The notes under the pieces were generated by a model, which saw only the letters and a program-made list of their open reading frames with translations, did no database searches and had not been told where the DNA came from. The translations under genes and the position numbers were made by a program. Shown here in pieces: positions 8,061 through 16,185 of a DNA stretch of 41,809 nt; position 1 is the stretch's first letter; each line of letters starts with the position of its first letter. The stretch spans positions 1 through 41,809 of the forward strand of contig JAISWI010000080.1 in NCBI GenBank assembly GCA_031270865.1, in the 5' to 3' direction. The stretch comes from Oscillospiraceae bacterium (GTDB lineage: Bacteria > Bacillota > Clostridia > Christensenellales > Aristaeellaceae).

Positions 8061-8372
8061 CTATACGCGGTGCATCGCGTCGAATATCTCGCCGCGCTGG
8101 ATGCGTATCTGCTGGCCGATATCGCGGCCCAGCGCCTCCAGCCGGGTTTGGACAGCGTTGAAGTCGGTATCGCCTATATCCACAAGCATAACCATGTTGA
8201 ACATATCATCAAGCACGGTCTGGCTAAGGTCAAGGATGTTCGCGCCATGCTCGTACAGCGCGGCGGAAACCTTCGCGATGATCCCCTTGCGGTCGCGCCC
8301 CAGCACAGTAACCACGGCGGCGGAATCGCGGCGGCGCGAGCTGTACAGCCCGGCGGTTATATTATCATCCAT
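8061..8372 (-). CDS. ACT domain protein, UPF0237 family
   Basis: A 103-residue protein holding ACT-type ligand-binding modules, resembling the glycine-cleavage regulator GcvR. The stretch AVVTVLGRDRKGIIAKVSAAL (residues 17-37) is the conserved ACT start with the ligand-binding GxI/A loop, followed by ILDLSQTVLDDMFNMVM. The start at 8372 is favoured by GGAGGG 7 bases before it; an upstream ATG in frame at 8399 has no ribosome site. It precedes the UPF0210 gene and probably forms a functional pair with it. Confidence 0.9.
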   Translation of the reverse strand: MDDNITAGLYSSRRRDSAAVVTVLGRDRKGIIAKVSAALYEHGANILDLSQTVLDDMFNMVMLVDIGDTDFNAVQTRLEALGRDIGQQIRIQRGEIFDAMHRV

Positions 8373-8418
8373 AGCGTCCCTCCGGTTTTTCGGCAACACG
8401 CCGGCTGAAACGGGAAGC

Positions 8419-9051
8419 CTACGTGTTCTTCATTATTATACTCTCGATGATGTCGGCCGTATCCTCGAATTCGTCAAGGCAAGCCTCAAGCTTGTTGAAC
8501 AGCGTGGACCACACCACCAAAGCGCGGGTATCGGTATCGTCAGTGAACAGCCGCCGCATGGACTGCGCGAAGAGCCGGTCCGCGTCGCTCTCGATAGTGT
8601 TCACCTCGATAACACGCTCAATGACCGCGCGGGACTTCTTGAAGTTCTTAAACTCCTTCGCGGCTTCGAGCAGCGCCTTTGAGCACTTGACGATAAGCCG
8701 CGCGAAGGTTACGGCCTCGGGACGGATCTCGCGGACGTTATGGATGTATATATTCTGCATCACGTCCTCGACAGAATCAATGCTGCTGTCCAGCTTTTCG
8801 GCCAGCGTAACGATGTCCTCGCGCTCGATAGGGGAGATGAACTCGCGGGACAGGCGCTTGATCATGTCGTGTTTAAGGTTGTCAGCCTCGTTCTCGATAT
8901 GGTGCATGTCGCGCGTCCAGTCCGGAACCTTCTGAGGGTCGAAATGGCTCACCACGTCGTCAAGGTATTCGGCAAGCTCGCTGGCAAGCTTAGCGCACTC
9001 AACAAAGTAACCAAAGTAATCGTAAGCGTTGCGCTTGGTGTTCTTCTCCAT
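8419..9051 (-). CDS. DUF47 (PhoU-like) Pit accessory protein
   Basis: A 210-residue, all-helical, charged protein of the DUF47 / TIGR00153 family. The conserved early segment HxIExEAD is seen as MHHIENEADNLKHDMIKRL, and the second helical repeat ends in the EFEDTADIIESIIMKN tail typical of the family. Members bind metal clusters and modulate the partner phosphate transporter. The start at 9051 is chosen from a GAGGGGG stretch upstream and the absence of homology before it. It lies 20 bases after the Pit gene, the usual pairing. Confidence 0.92.
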   Translation of the reverse strand: MEKNTKRNAYDYFGYFVECAKLASELAEYLDDVVSHFDPQKVPDWTRDMHHIENEADNLKHDMIKRLSREFISPIEREDIVTLAEKLDSSIDSVEDVMQNIYIHNVREIRPEAVTFARLIVKCSKALLEAAKEFKNFKKSRAVIERVIEVNTIESDADRLFAQSMRRLFTDDTDTRALVVWSTLFNKLEACLDEFEDTADIIESIIMKNT

Positions 9052-9071
9052 ATAAGCGTCGCCCCCTCGCG

Positions 9072-10127
9072 TTATTTGAATATAACCATGAACAGCTTGA
9101 CCATAAGGAAGCCCAATAAACCGCAGCCGGGGAAGGTCAGCACCCATGTCACCACCATCTCGCGGACGATAGACCAATCGACCGCGCGGAGGCGTTTGGA
9201 AGCGCCAACGCCCATGATGGCGGTGGTCTTGGTATGCGTGGTGCTAACAGGGATGCCGGTAAGCGAGGAAAGGAGGAGGCATCCGGCAGCGGCGGCGTCA
9301 GCCGCGAAGCCCTGGTAAGTGGTAAGTTTAACCATATCAAGGCCAACAGCTTTGATGATGCGGTAGCCGCCGACGGAGGTGCCCAGGCCCATGACGAGCG
9401 AGCAGAGCAGCATCAGCCACAATGGGATCTCGAAGGAAGTGGCGGCAGTGTGGCCCTGCGCGAGGAAGAAGCCCAGGAGGAACACGCTCATAAACTTCTG
9501 GCCGTCTTGGGCGCCATGCATGAACGCCATAGCCGCGCCTCCGGCGATTTGGGCGTTGCGGAAGAACTTGATAGTGTGGGAACGGTTCATCCGGCGGCAG
9601 ATAAGCTCGACCAGGCGAACGAACAGGAAGCCGGAGGCGAAGCCCAAGGCGGTGGAGAGGGCGAGGCCAACTAGGACCTTTGACCACTCGGAGAAGTTGA
9701 CGCCGGAGAGTCCGCCGTTGATCGCGATAGCGGCGCCGGAGAGTCCGGCGATGAGGGCGTGGCTCTCGCTGGTAGGGATGCCGAATTTCCAGGCGGCGGT
9801 GGCCCAGGAGACGATGGCGAACAAAGCGGCGCAAAGGGCGATGGAGGCGTCGGAGGCGTTGGAGCCGAAGTCGACCATGTTGTAGATGGTCATGGCGACG
9901 CGGGAGCTGACCATAGTCATAATGAGAACGCCAAGGAAGTTGAATACGGCGGCCATGATGATGGCGTGACTAGGCGGCATAGCGCGGGTAGAGATACAGG
10001 TGGCGATGGCGTTTGGGGCGTCCGTCCAGCCGTTGACAAGGATCACTCCCAGCGTAAGGAGGACGGTCAAAGCGATCATGGGGGTACGGAGGGTTTGGGA
10101 TACAAAGTCCGATAATGTAAGTGTCAT
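9072..10127 (-). CDS. pit: Inorganic phosphate transporter, Pit family
   Basis: A 351-residue, ten- to eleven-helix membrane transporter driving phosphate (as metal-phosphate) uptake with protons or sodium. The family signature NGWTDAPNAIAT lies at residues 32-43, and its repeat-domain counterpart is seen as FMHGAQDGQKFMSVF. Start ATG 10127 has AAGGAG 5 bases upstream, and a promoter lies at 10166-10194. It heads a likely five-gene transcript (pit, DUF47, ACT, UPF0210, isomerase), although the last three are not obviously linked to phosphate. Confidence 0.93.
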   Translation of the reverse strand: MTLTLSDFVSQTLRTPMIALTVLLTLGVILVNGWTDAPNAIATCISTRAMPPSHAIIMAAVFNFLGVLIMTMVSSRVAMTIYNMVDFGSNASDASIALCAALFAIVSWATAAWKFGIPTSESHALIAGLSGAAIAINGGLSGVNFSEWSKVLVGLALSTALGFASGFLFVRLVELICRRMNRSHTIKFFRNAQIAGGAAMAFMHGAQDGQKFMSVFLLGFFLAQGHTAATSFEIPLWLMLLCSLVMGLGTSVGGYRIIKAVGLDMVKLTTYQGFAADAAAAGCLLLSSLTGIPVSTTHTKTTAIMGVGASKRLRAVDWSIVREMVVTWVLTFPGCGLLGFLMVKLFMVIFK

Positions 10128-10165
10128 TGCCGCTCCTTTAAATATCGGCTTTACCTAGCTCTTAC

Positions 10166-10194
10166 AGTATGAACTTTGCGTTAATCCGTGTCAA
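10166..10194 (-). promoter_or_regulatory. Sigma-A promoter of the pit operon
   Basis: TTGACA (10194-10189) and CATACT (10171-10166) are spaced by 17 bases on the minus strand, 38 bases before the pit start. No clear Pho-box repeats were seen. Confidence 0.65.
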
Positions 10195-10218
10195 GCGGGC
10201 GAAACGCGGCGAACTGTA

Positions 10219-10345
10219 AACAATGCGCGGAGGGACAAACTACCCTGGCCAAGAGGGTCCAGCGTCACGCTGGTCAGGGGGGTCGAGGGGGGTGAAACCC
10301 CCATCGCGGGGTCTGGGGCAGCGCCCCAGCGTTCCCAGCAAGCCC
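10219..10345 (+). repeat. Dispersed palindromic repeat, copy D (single end)
   Basis: About 125 bases matching the left part of copy A, including the CCAGCGTCACGCTGG palindrome, the GGGG/CCCC hairpins and the CTGGGGC/GCCCCAG stem. The outer end has drifted (GGAGGGACAAACTACCC). No opposite inverted end is found before the btuD stop at 10353, so it is a half or decayed copy lying 8 bases beyond btuD. Confidence 0.85.
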
Positions 10346-10352
10346 TTCCGCG

Positions 10353-11111
10353 TTAATCCCATTGGGAGAGCATGCGCCTCATCCAGCCATGGACATCCAT
10401 GTTATAAACCCGGCTAAGCGCGTCGCGGGTCAATACGTCGCGGACGGGGCCGCGGGCGACGGCCTTGCCGCAATCCAGCAGCAGCGCGTCCGTGCCGTAA
10501 GCCAGGGCCAGGCTAAGGTCATGCACGACGGACAGGACCGCGCGGTTAGGCTGGCGCAGCCAGGTTTGGACGCGGTCGAAGGTCTGCTGCTGGTAGAGCA
10601 GGTCAAGGTGGTTGGAAGGCTCATCCAGCAGGAGGATGGCGGGATCCTGCGCCCATACCTGCGCAAGGAACACGCGCTGAAGCTCGCCGCCGGAGAGGGT
10701 TTGGACGGATTGGCGGCGGAACGCGGCCAGCCCGGCCTGCTCAAGCGCGTCAAGGGTCTTAGCGGTATCCTCGGCGCTAGACGCGCGCGGCCAGCCGCCG
10801 GAATAGGCGTAGCGGCCCATGCGGACCACCTCCTCCGCCGTGAAGCCGTATCCCACCGAATGCTGCTGGGCGAGCACGCCCACGCGTTTGGCAAGGTCAC
10901 GCGGACGCATGCGCCGCGCGTCCTTACCATCAATCAAAACCCTGCCCGTATAGGGCGCGCCCTGCGATACCGCGCCGATCAGCGTGGACTTGCCCGCGCC
11001 GTTAGGCCCGACCACCATCAGCCACTGCCCCGCGCGGAGCGAGAACTCCACGCCGCGCAGTATCGCCTTGCCACCATAACTAACGCCTAGATACTCGACA
11101 TTAAGCATCAT
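10353..11111 (-). CDS. btuD: ABC transporter ATPase, cobalamin/iron-chelate type (likely BtuD)
   Basis: A 252-residue ATPase of the FepC/BtuD family. Walker A is GPNGAGKST, the signature is LSGGELQRVFLAQ, and Walker B is ILLLDEP followed by SNHLD. The ATG overlaps the permease stop by 4 bases (ATGA), so translation is coupled. It is the last gene of the riboswitch-controlled operon, which makes vitamin B12 or a related corrinoid the likely cargo rather than iron siderophores; the sequence of the ATPase alone would not separate these. Confidence 0.87.
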   Translation of the reverse strand: MMLNVEYLGVSYGGKAILRGVEFSLRAGQWLMVVGPNGAGKSTLIGAVSQGAPYTGRVLIDGKDARRMRPRDLAKRVGVLAQQHSVGYGFTAEEVVRMGRYAYSGGWPRASSAEDTAKTLDALEQAGLAAFRRQSVQTLSGGELQRVFLAQVWAQDPAILLLDEPSNHLDLLYQQQTFDRVQTWLRQPNRAVLSVVHDLSLALAYGTDALLLDCGKAVARGPVRDVLTRDALSRVYNMDVHGWMRRMLSQWD

Positions 11112-12139
11112 CGCGCGGTCCTCGTTTTGGCGAATATATATATAAACACCAATGAGCCGATCAGCGAGGTCACTACGCCGATAGGCAGTTCCAGCGGACG
11201 GATGATAGTCCTGGCCAGAAGGTCGGTCAGCATAAGGAACACCGCGCCGCCAAACATGCTGGCGGGCAGCAATCGCCTATGGTTCGGCCCGACAAGCATC
11301 CGCGTGATGTGCGGCATCACCAGCCCGACAAACCCGATAGTCCCGCCAACCGACACGCATACCCCAATCAGCGCGGATACCGCGATGAGTATAACCAGCT
11401 TGACCCGGCGCACATTAACGCCGACGGTCCGCGCGTTGTCCTCGCCAATCGCGAACGCGTTAAGCTCCCGCGCCCTAGGCAGCACCGCCGCGCCGCACAC
11501 AACCAACGCGCACAGCAGCACAATTACATTAACATAAGTGCTGCCCGCCAGCGAACCCATAGTCCAGAAGAGTATCGTCTTGACGCGCTCGCCCGCGAAC
11601 GCCGATATAAGGCTGATGACGCTGTGCGCGAACATCGAGAAGATCACGCCGATCAGCAGGATCGTGTTGGTGGAGAGAGCGCGGTCCAGCCGGTAGGCCA
11701 GCGAGAGTATCAGAAGCAGAGACAGGAACGCGGAAACCATCGCCATAGCCATAGTCCCGGCGAACGGCAGCCCGGGTATGGTCACGCCGAACGCCAGAGC
11801 GATCACCGCGCCCAGCGACGCGCCGGCGGACACGCCCATAGTAGAGCCGTCGGCCAGCGGGTTGCGCAGCAAGCCCTGCATCGCCGCGCCGCACAGCGAC
11901 AGCGACGCGCCCGACAACGCCACGCAAAGCACGCGCGGCAGCCTAACCGACATGATGATAGGACCCGACACGCCCTCCGGCAGAGGCAGGCTCCACACCG
12001 AATTCCAGATAACGGCAAGCGCGTCGGCGGCGCGAATCCTCACGCTGCCGACGCACACGCATAACAGCGCCGCCACGAACGCGACGGCCGAAAACCCCGC
12101 GTACTCGAACGCCCGGAAGGACTCTGACCGGTCACGCAT
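11108..12139 (-). CDS. btuC: FecCD/BtuC-family ABC permease (cobalamin uptake)
   Basis: A 343-residue membrane protein with about ten helices, of the type II importer family. Family stretches include [33 protein letters not shown]-like (here [18 protein letters not shown]) and the coupling region [27 protein letters not shown]. It starts 12 bases after the btuF stop, with a weak AAGG ribosome site, and overlaps btuD. The cobalamin assignment comes from the operon's riboswitch and cobO. Confidence 0.88.
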   Translation of the reverse strand: [343 protein letters not shown]

Positions 12140-12151
12140 CAGCCGCCAGCC

Positions 12152-13078
12152 TTATTCCCCGTAAACAAACTCGTACAGTGTCACGGCGGCGTTGACCAGC
12201 CTCGGCGCGGGACGCGATATCTCGTTGGAGTCGGCGTTCAGGATCGCGCCATTCTTGACGGCCTTAAGGTTTCCCCAACCCTCGCGGCCCAGTATCTCCT
12301 CGACGGGCGTGGGGCCTTCGCCGAAATACATCGTGATAGACACGATATAGTCAGGATCGCGCTCCAGCACCTGCTCCTCGGATATCTCGCCCCAGCCCGA
12401 AACGTCCGCGAACGCGTTGCTAAGCCCCACCATCGACGCCAGCTCGTCCATGAACGTGCCGGTCCCGGCCGTCCACAGTCCCCACTGAAGCGGCGAAACC
12501 TCGAAGTATACCGTCTTGCCCGCCGCGGAAGTATCCCCGGCCGCCTTTTCAGCGATAGCGGCGAACGAATCCTTCATGCCGGCGATAACGTTGGCGGCCT
12601 CCTCGTCCCTGCCGACCACCGCGCCTATCAGCTCGATGGCGGCATAAACTCCCTCGATGTCCTGCGCGGCGCTGACCACCACCGTTATACCAGCGGATTC
12701 AAGCAGCGCGGCCTGTTCCTCCGTCTGGGACATCGTGCTCATCAGGACGACCTGCGGCTCCAGCGCGACGATCTCCTCATAGTTGGTCGACGAGCCTGAC
12801 TGCACGGTTGTAATCTCCAAAACCTCGGGCGGATAGTCGCAGTACGTGCCGCGCCCGACCAACGCGTCGCCCGCGCCCAGCGCGTAGAGTATCTCGCAGT
12901 CGGAAGCGGTCAGCGCGACGATACGTGTCGCCGGCCCGTCCAGATGGATGGCGCGGCCAGTCATGTCCACAACGTCGATCGGCGCGGACTGCGCCAGCGC
13001 GAACGGCGCGGCGGCCAGCGTCACCAACAATGCCAAAACCAGCGCGAGCGACCTGTTCAGTACAGTTTTCCTGTCCAT
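12152..13078 (-). CDS. btuF: Cobalamin-type ABC substrate-binding protein
   Basis: A 308-residue periplasmic-binding protein of the BtuF/FepB class III fold. A Sec signal peptide (residues 1-29, ending ALA) lacks a lipobox cysteine. After it come DMTGRAIHLDGPATRIVAL, the ILYALGAGDALVGR motif and the long backbone helix typical of class III binders. ATG 13078 follows AAGGAGG; an in-frame ATG at 13111 lacks one. It binds B12 or a related corrinoid outside the membrane and docks on BtuC. Confidence 0.87.
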   Translation of the reverse strand: MDRKTVLNRSLALVLALLVTLAAAPFALAQSAPIDVVDMTGRAIHLDGPATRIVALTASDCEILYALGAGDALVGRGTYCDYPPEVLEITTVQSGSSTNYEEIVALEPQVVLMSTMSQTEEQAALLESAGITVVVSAAQDIEGVYAAIELIGAVVGRDEEAANVIAGMKDSFAAIAEKAAGDTSAAGKTVYFEVSPLQWGLWTAGTGTFMDELASMVGLSNAFADVSGWGEISEEQVLERDPDYIVSITMYFGEGPTPVEEILGREGWGNLKAVKNGAILNADSNEISRPAPRLVNAAVTLYEFVYGE

Positions 13079-13166
13079 AGGTAAGCCTCCTTGCTTGTCC
13101 ATTTTATCCATCCAGCGCGGCGCGCGCCGCGCGGATTACCATTGCCAGACCGTTACCACTCAACCG

Positions 13167-13688
13167 TTACCACTCAACGCCCGCCCGCGCGTGAAGCCCG
13201 CCGTCGAACGGATGGCGGCGCTTGGTCATCTCGGTATGGTAGTCGGCGCGGTCCACGATGGATTGGGGGGCGTAACGGCCGGTGACCACCGCCTCGCCAT
13301 GCTCCAGCGCGGTATCGATCAGCCGCTCCACGCCGCGCTCGTCGAGCGCGCCCAGATACGCCGCCATCGCCATCTCGTCGAACACCATCATCCCGGGCTT
13401 CTCCCTGCCAATCAGCGCGGCCAGCTTATCAAGCTCCGCGGTCAACACGCGCCTGGTCTCGGCCAGCTCCTCCTGGGTCATCTGGAACGTGAACTTCTTC
13501 GTAGGCGGTATACGAGCGATACGCGCGTTGTTAAACTGCCGCAGCGCCTCCAGCTCGCCCGACCGCCCGTCCTTCAGAAACTGCGCGATCAGTACGCGAC
13601 GCCCGTGCCCCAGCGCCCGCAGCGCCAGCCCCATCGCGGCGGTCGTCTTGCCCTTCCCCTCGCCTGTATAAAGGTGCAGTTTATTCAT
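13167..13688 (-). CDS. cobO: Cob(I)yrinic acid a,c-diamide adenosyltransferase
   Basis: A 173-residue CobA/BtuR-type enzyme that adds the 5'-deoxyadenosyl group from ATP to the reduced cobalt of corrinoids. The P-loop GEGKGKTTAAMGLALRALGHG begins near residue 8, and the later KPGMMVFDEMAMA holds the Walker B-like segment. GGAGGGTGA precedes ATG 13688. It is the first gene after the cobalamin riboswitch and lies 88 bases ahead of btuF, so uptake and activation of B12 are controlled together. Confidence 0.93.
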   Translation of the reverse strand: MNKLHLYTGEGKGKTTAAMGLALRALGHGRRVLIAQFLKDGRSGELEALRQFNNARIARIPPTKKFTFQMTQEELAETRRVLTAELDKLAALIGREKPGMMVFDEMAMAAYLGALDERGVERLIDTALEHGEAVVTGRYAPQSIVDRADYHTEMTKRRHPFDGGLHARAGVEW

Positions 13689-13702
13689 TCACCCTCCATA
13701 GC

Positions 13703-13733
13703 AAAACGCCGCCCCCCTAGTCGGGAAGCGGCG
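13703..13733 (-). terminator. Intrinsic terminator of the cobalamin riboswitch
   Basis: On the minus strand CGCCGC pairs with GCGGCG, with an inner CCCG/CGGG, followed by TTTT. It ends just before the cobO ribosome site, so ligand-bound RNA would stop transcription before cobO. Confidence 0.8.
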
Positions 13734-13769
13734 ACAAACAGCGCAAGACACGCTTGCGCAGAGTATCAG

Positions 13770-14010
13770 CACGGCAGACCCCAATCCCAGAGGCATGATC
13801 ACACCCCGCACAGGTCTCCCGGCTTAGCGTCATCCTACTGGAGCGCCTTCCCGCCATTATCGTATTCGGCGAACCCGAACACGATTACAGGCAGTGGCAT
13901 AAGCCCCTTCGTCAGCGTCACGGTTACTGGGATAGCCCCGAATTCTCATCGGAGTTCCCTCGCCGCCGCGTACCACGCGAACGGTACACGGTGGCGGCGC
14001 TCATCGCGCG
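13770..14010 (-). ncRNA. Cobalamin riboswitch
   Basis: On the minus strand the conserved core is easily read: GAGGGAAC, then GATGAGAATTCGGGGCTATCCC, AACCGTGACG, GCCACTG, GGGAAGGC, and the box GCTAAGCCGGGAGACCTG (13828-13811). These match the order of the AdoCbl/cobalamin riboswitch class. It lies between the promoter at 14041-14069 and the terminator at 13703-13733. The ends given are approximate. Ligand binding should reduce expression of cobO-btuFCD. Confidence 0.95.
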
Positions 14011-14040
14011 TACGGGTAAGCCCTTTAATCCGATGATACC

Positions 14041-14069
14041 ACTATACCACGGACGACGCGCAATGTCAA
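14041..14069 (-). promoter_or_regulatory. Sigma-A promoter of the cobalamin operon
   Basis: TTGACA (14069-14064) and TATAGT (14046-14041) are spaced by 17 bases on the minus strand, just upstream of the riboswitch. Confidence 0.8.
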
Positions 14070-14089
14070 GAGGGTAATATAACAATCGC

Positions 14090-14118
14090 TGGACAAACGC
14101 CGCCCAATACGCTATACT
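14090..14118 (+). promoter_or_regulatory. Sigma-A promoter of the phosphodiesterase gene
   Basis: TGGACA (14090-14095) and TATACT (14113-14118) are spaced by 17 bases on the plus strand. Transcription would start near 14125, after the in-frame TTG at 14122, which argues that translation begins at the later TTG at 14155. Confidence 0.65.
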
Positions 14119-14154
14119 ATATTGAGTAAATATCCAAAGGCGGGGTATTGTATT

Positions 14155-15336
14155 TTGGGAAAACTTCTCATCGTCAGCCTGGACGCGCTCTCCAGCCGCG
14201 AGTGGGAGGCCATGGCCGCGCGTTATCCCAACGCCGCCGCGTTCGCGCGGGGCGCGTCGGCCTCGCTGGACGCGCGGTCGGTGTTCCCGACGAACACCTA
14301 TCCGGTACACTGCTCGGTCGCGACGGGTAGGCCCCCGCGCGAGCACGGCGTTACCAGCAACACGGAGCCGTTCCCGTCCCGGCGCTCACGGTGGATCACC
14401 AGCGCGTCGGCGATCCGCGCCAAAACGTTATGGCAGGCCGCGCGTGAGGCGGGGCTTACGTCAGCCGCCGCGCTGTGGCCATGCACCGCCGGCTCGCCGG
14501 ATATCCGGTGGAATATCCCGGAAATCCACGTCCAGCCCGGCGAGAACCAGATCATTACGAACCTGCGCTCGGGCAGCTTCCTCCTCCAGCTGCGGATGGT
14601 CCTGCGCTACGGGAAGCTGCTCGATGGCGCGCGCCAGCCCGCGCTGGACAATTTCGTCGCCGCGTGCGCGGTTGACGTCCTGCGGCGCAAGCGTCCCGAC
14701 CTGACGCTGGTCCACCTCACCTGCTACGACACGCTGCGCCACCATAACCCGTATGGCTCGCCCGCGCTGGAAACGGCGTACGCCAGCCTCGACGGGCATC
14801 TGGGCCGGCTGCTCGACGCCGCCGGGAAGGATACCACGGCCATAGTATTCTCAGACCACGCTCAGCTTGATGTGCATACTGTCCTAACGCCCAACGATAT
14901 TCTTGTTGAAATGGGCTTGATCGGCGTCGGAGCGGATGGTTATGAGCCGGGCGGGCATCGATGCTTTATCGAATGCTGCGGCGGGTGCGCGTTCTTCCAC
15001 GCCGGAGGGCTGCCGGGCGACGGCACCGCCCGGGTACGCGAGGCGGCCGCCGCGTCGGAAGGGTTCGGGCGGTTCCTGACCGATGAGGAGATGGACGTCA
15101 GCGGACGCGCGGGGCTGGCGTTCGGGTTCAGCGCGAAACGCGGATATTGCTATAATAGCATAAAGGCCGACGAGAAGGGCAACCACGGTTACCCGCTGGA
15201 TATGCCCGACTACAACGTGTTTTACGCGGTCCGGGGCAAGGGTTTCACGCCAGGGGCGCGGCGCGGCGGGTCGCTGCTGGACATCGCGCCGATCGCCGCC
15301 GGGATTCTAGGCTTGGGGATGGATAACCTAGACTAA
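14155..15336 (+). CDS. Alkaline phosphatase superfamily nucleotide pyrophosphatase/phosphodiesterase
   Basis: A 393-residue protein of the NPP branch. Metal ligand Asp10 sits in IVSLDAL, and the nucleophile is probably Thr48 in FPTNTYPVHCSVATG, close to the family FPTxTFPNHYSIVTG. Further ligands are in VFSDHAQLDVHTV and GNHGYP. No signal peptide is seen, so it is likely cytosolic. The TTG at 14155 is chosen as start because AGGCGGGG precedes it and the earlier TTG lies before the predicted transcription start. It should cleave phosphodiester bonds; the natural substrate is unknown. It is divergent from the cobalamin operon. Confidence 0.82.
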   Translation: MGKLLIVSLDALSSREWEAMAARYPNAAAFARGASASLDARSVFPTNTYPVHCSVATGRPPREHGVTSNTEPFPSRRSRWITSASAIRAKTLWQAAREAGLTSAAALWPCTAGSPDIRWNIPEIHVQPGENQIITNLRSGSFLLQLRMVLRYGKLLDGARQPALDNFVAACAVDVLRRKRPDLTLVHLTCYDTLRHHNPYGSPALETAYASLDGHLGRLLDAAGKDTTAIVFSDHAQLDVHTVLTPNDILVEMGLIGVGADGYEPGGHRCFIECCGGCAFFHAGGLPGDGTARVREAAAASEGFGRFLTDEEMDVSGRAGLAFGFSAKRGYCYNSIKADEKGNHGYPLDMPDYNVFYAVRGKGFTPGARRGGSLLDIAPIAAGILGLGMDNLD

Positions 15337-15342
15337 CCACCG

Positions 15343-16185
15343 TCACCCCGCCGACAGGTAAACCCGCCGCGCGTTCCCGTAGAACACATCGTCCCAATGC
15401 TCACGCGGCACCAACTCGCATATAAACGCTATGTACTCGCTAAGGTTCACCAGCGGCCAGTCGGTGCCGAACATGAACGCGTCGTACCGCTCGACGTACG
15501 CGACCCAGGTCCGCAGCTGATCCATGTAACCGCCGAGCCGGACGCGGTATTCATCCAGATCGACGCGTCCGGACAATAGTCCTGATAAATCGGCGGCGAC
15601 ATTGTCATTCTTCTCCAAAACGGCGGCCGCGTCCATCAGCCACGGGTTGCCGAAGTGACACATCACGAACCGCACGCGCGGGAAGCGCGTCGCAGCCTCG
15701 TCGATCAGCAGCGGGTGGCAGTACTTCAGCAGCGCCCGCGGCGACGCGGTTACGCCCATATGCACCGCCACGGGCTTGCCGTAACGCTCGGCCAGCTCGT
15801 AATACGGGATGTACGCCCCGTCCATCAGCGGCACGGCGCAATAACCCGCGTACAGCTTGATTCCCACGCACTGCGGGTTGGATAGCTGGGACTCGCACGC
15901 CTCCAGCGCCGCCTCGCGGTTTTCCGGCTCCAGCGCGTGCTGATGCACGCCCGCGCAGAAGCTCAGCGTCGGCGGGTATTCGCGCCACGCCTTGACCAGC
16001 TCGCGGTTGCCCATCACCACGCCATGCTCGACCGCGTTCTCCAGGTACGCCCGCTCTAGGTGCGCGGCGGTGTTCTCGTGCCCGGCGGTCCGCGCTATCG
16101 CGTCGAAGTGCGGGTTCTTCGGCTGGAAGTGGAGATGCGCGTCGATCACCCGCTCCGGACGCTCCGTTGGTATGTGCCGCTCCAT
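15343..16185 (-). CDS. Amidohydrolase_2-family metal-dependent hydrolase
   Basis: A 280-residue TIM-barrel hydrolase. The metal pair HxH is His17/His19 in DAHLHF; later ligands are seen in AVHMGVTAS, VMCHFGNPW and FGTDWPL. Family members act as decarboxylases or lactone/amide hydrolases on small carbonyl compounds; the substrate here is not predictable. The start codon directly follows the stop of the acetyltransferase gene (TAAATG), with GGGAG as ribosome site, so it is the last gene of a 3- or 4-gene transcript. Confidence 0.83.
   Translation of the reverse strand: MERHIPTERPERVIDAHLHFQPKNPHFDAIARTAGHENTAAHLERAYLENAVEHGVVMGNRELVKAWREYPPTLSFCAGVHQHALEPENREAALEACESQLSNPQCVGIKLYAGYCAVPLMDGAYIPYYELAERYGKPVAVHMGVTASPRALLKYCHPLLIDEAATRFPRVRFVMCHFGNPWLMDAAAVLEKNDNVAADLSGLLSGRVDLDEYRVRLGGYMDQLRTWVAYVERYDAFMFGTDWPLVNLSEYIAFICELVPREHWDDVFYGNARRVYLSAG

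Noticed and set aside
10219..10345. Repeat copy D as the terminator of btuD
   Set aside because: It has stable hairpins but no T-run next to any of them, so I list it only as a repeat.
11279..12064. 261-codon plus-strand open frame
   Set aside because: Antisense to btuC, with the same shadow-frame composition and no domain.
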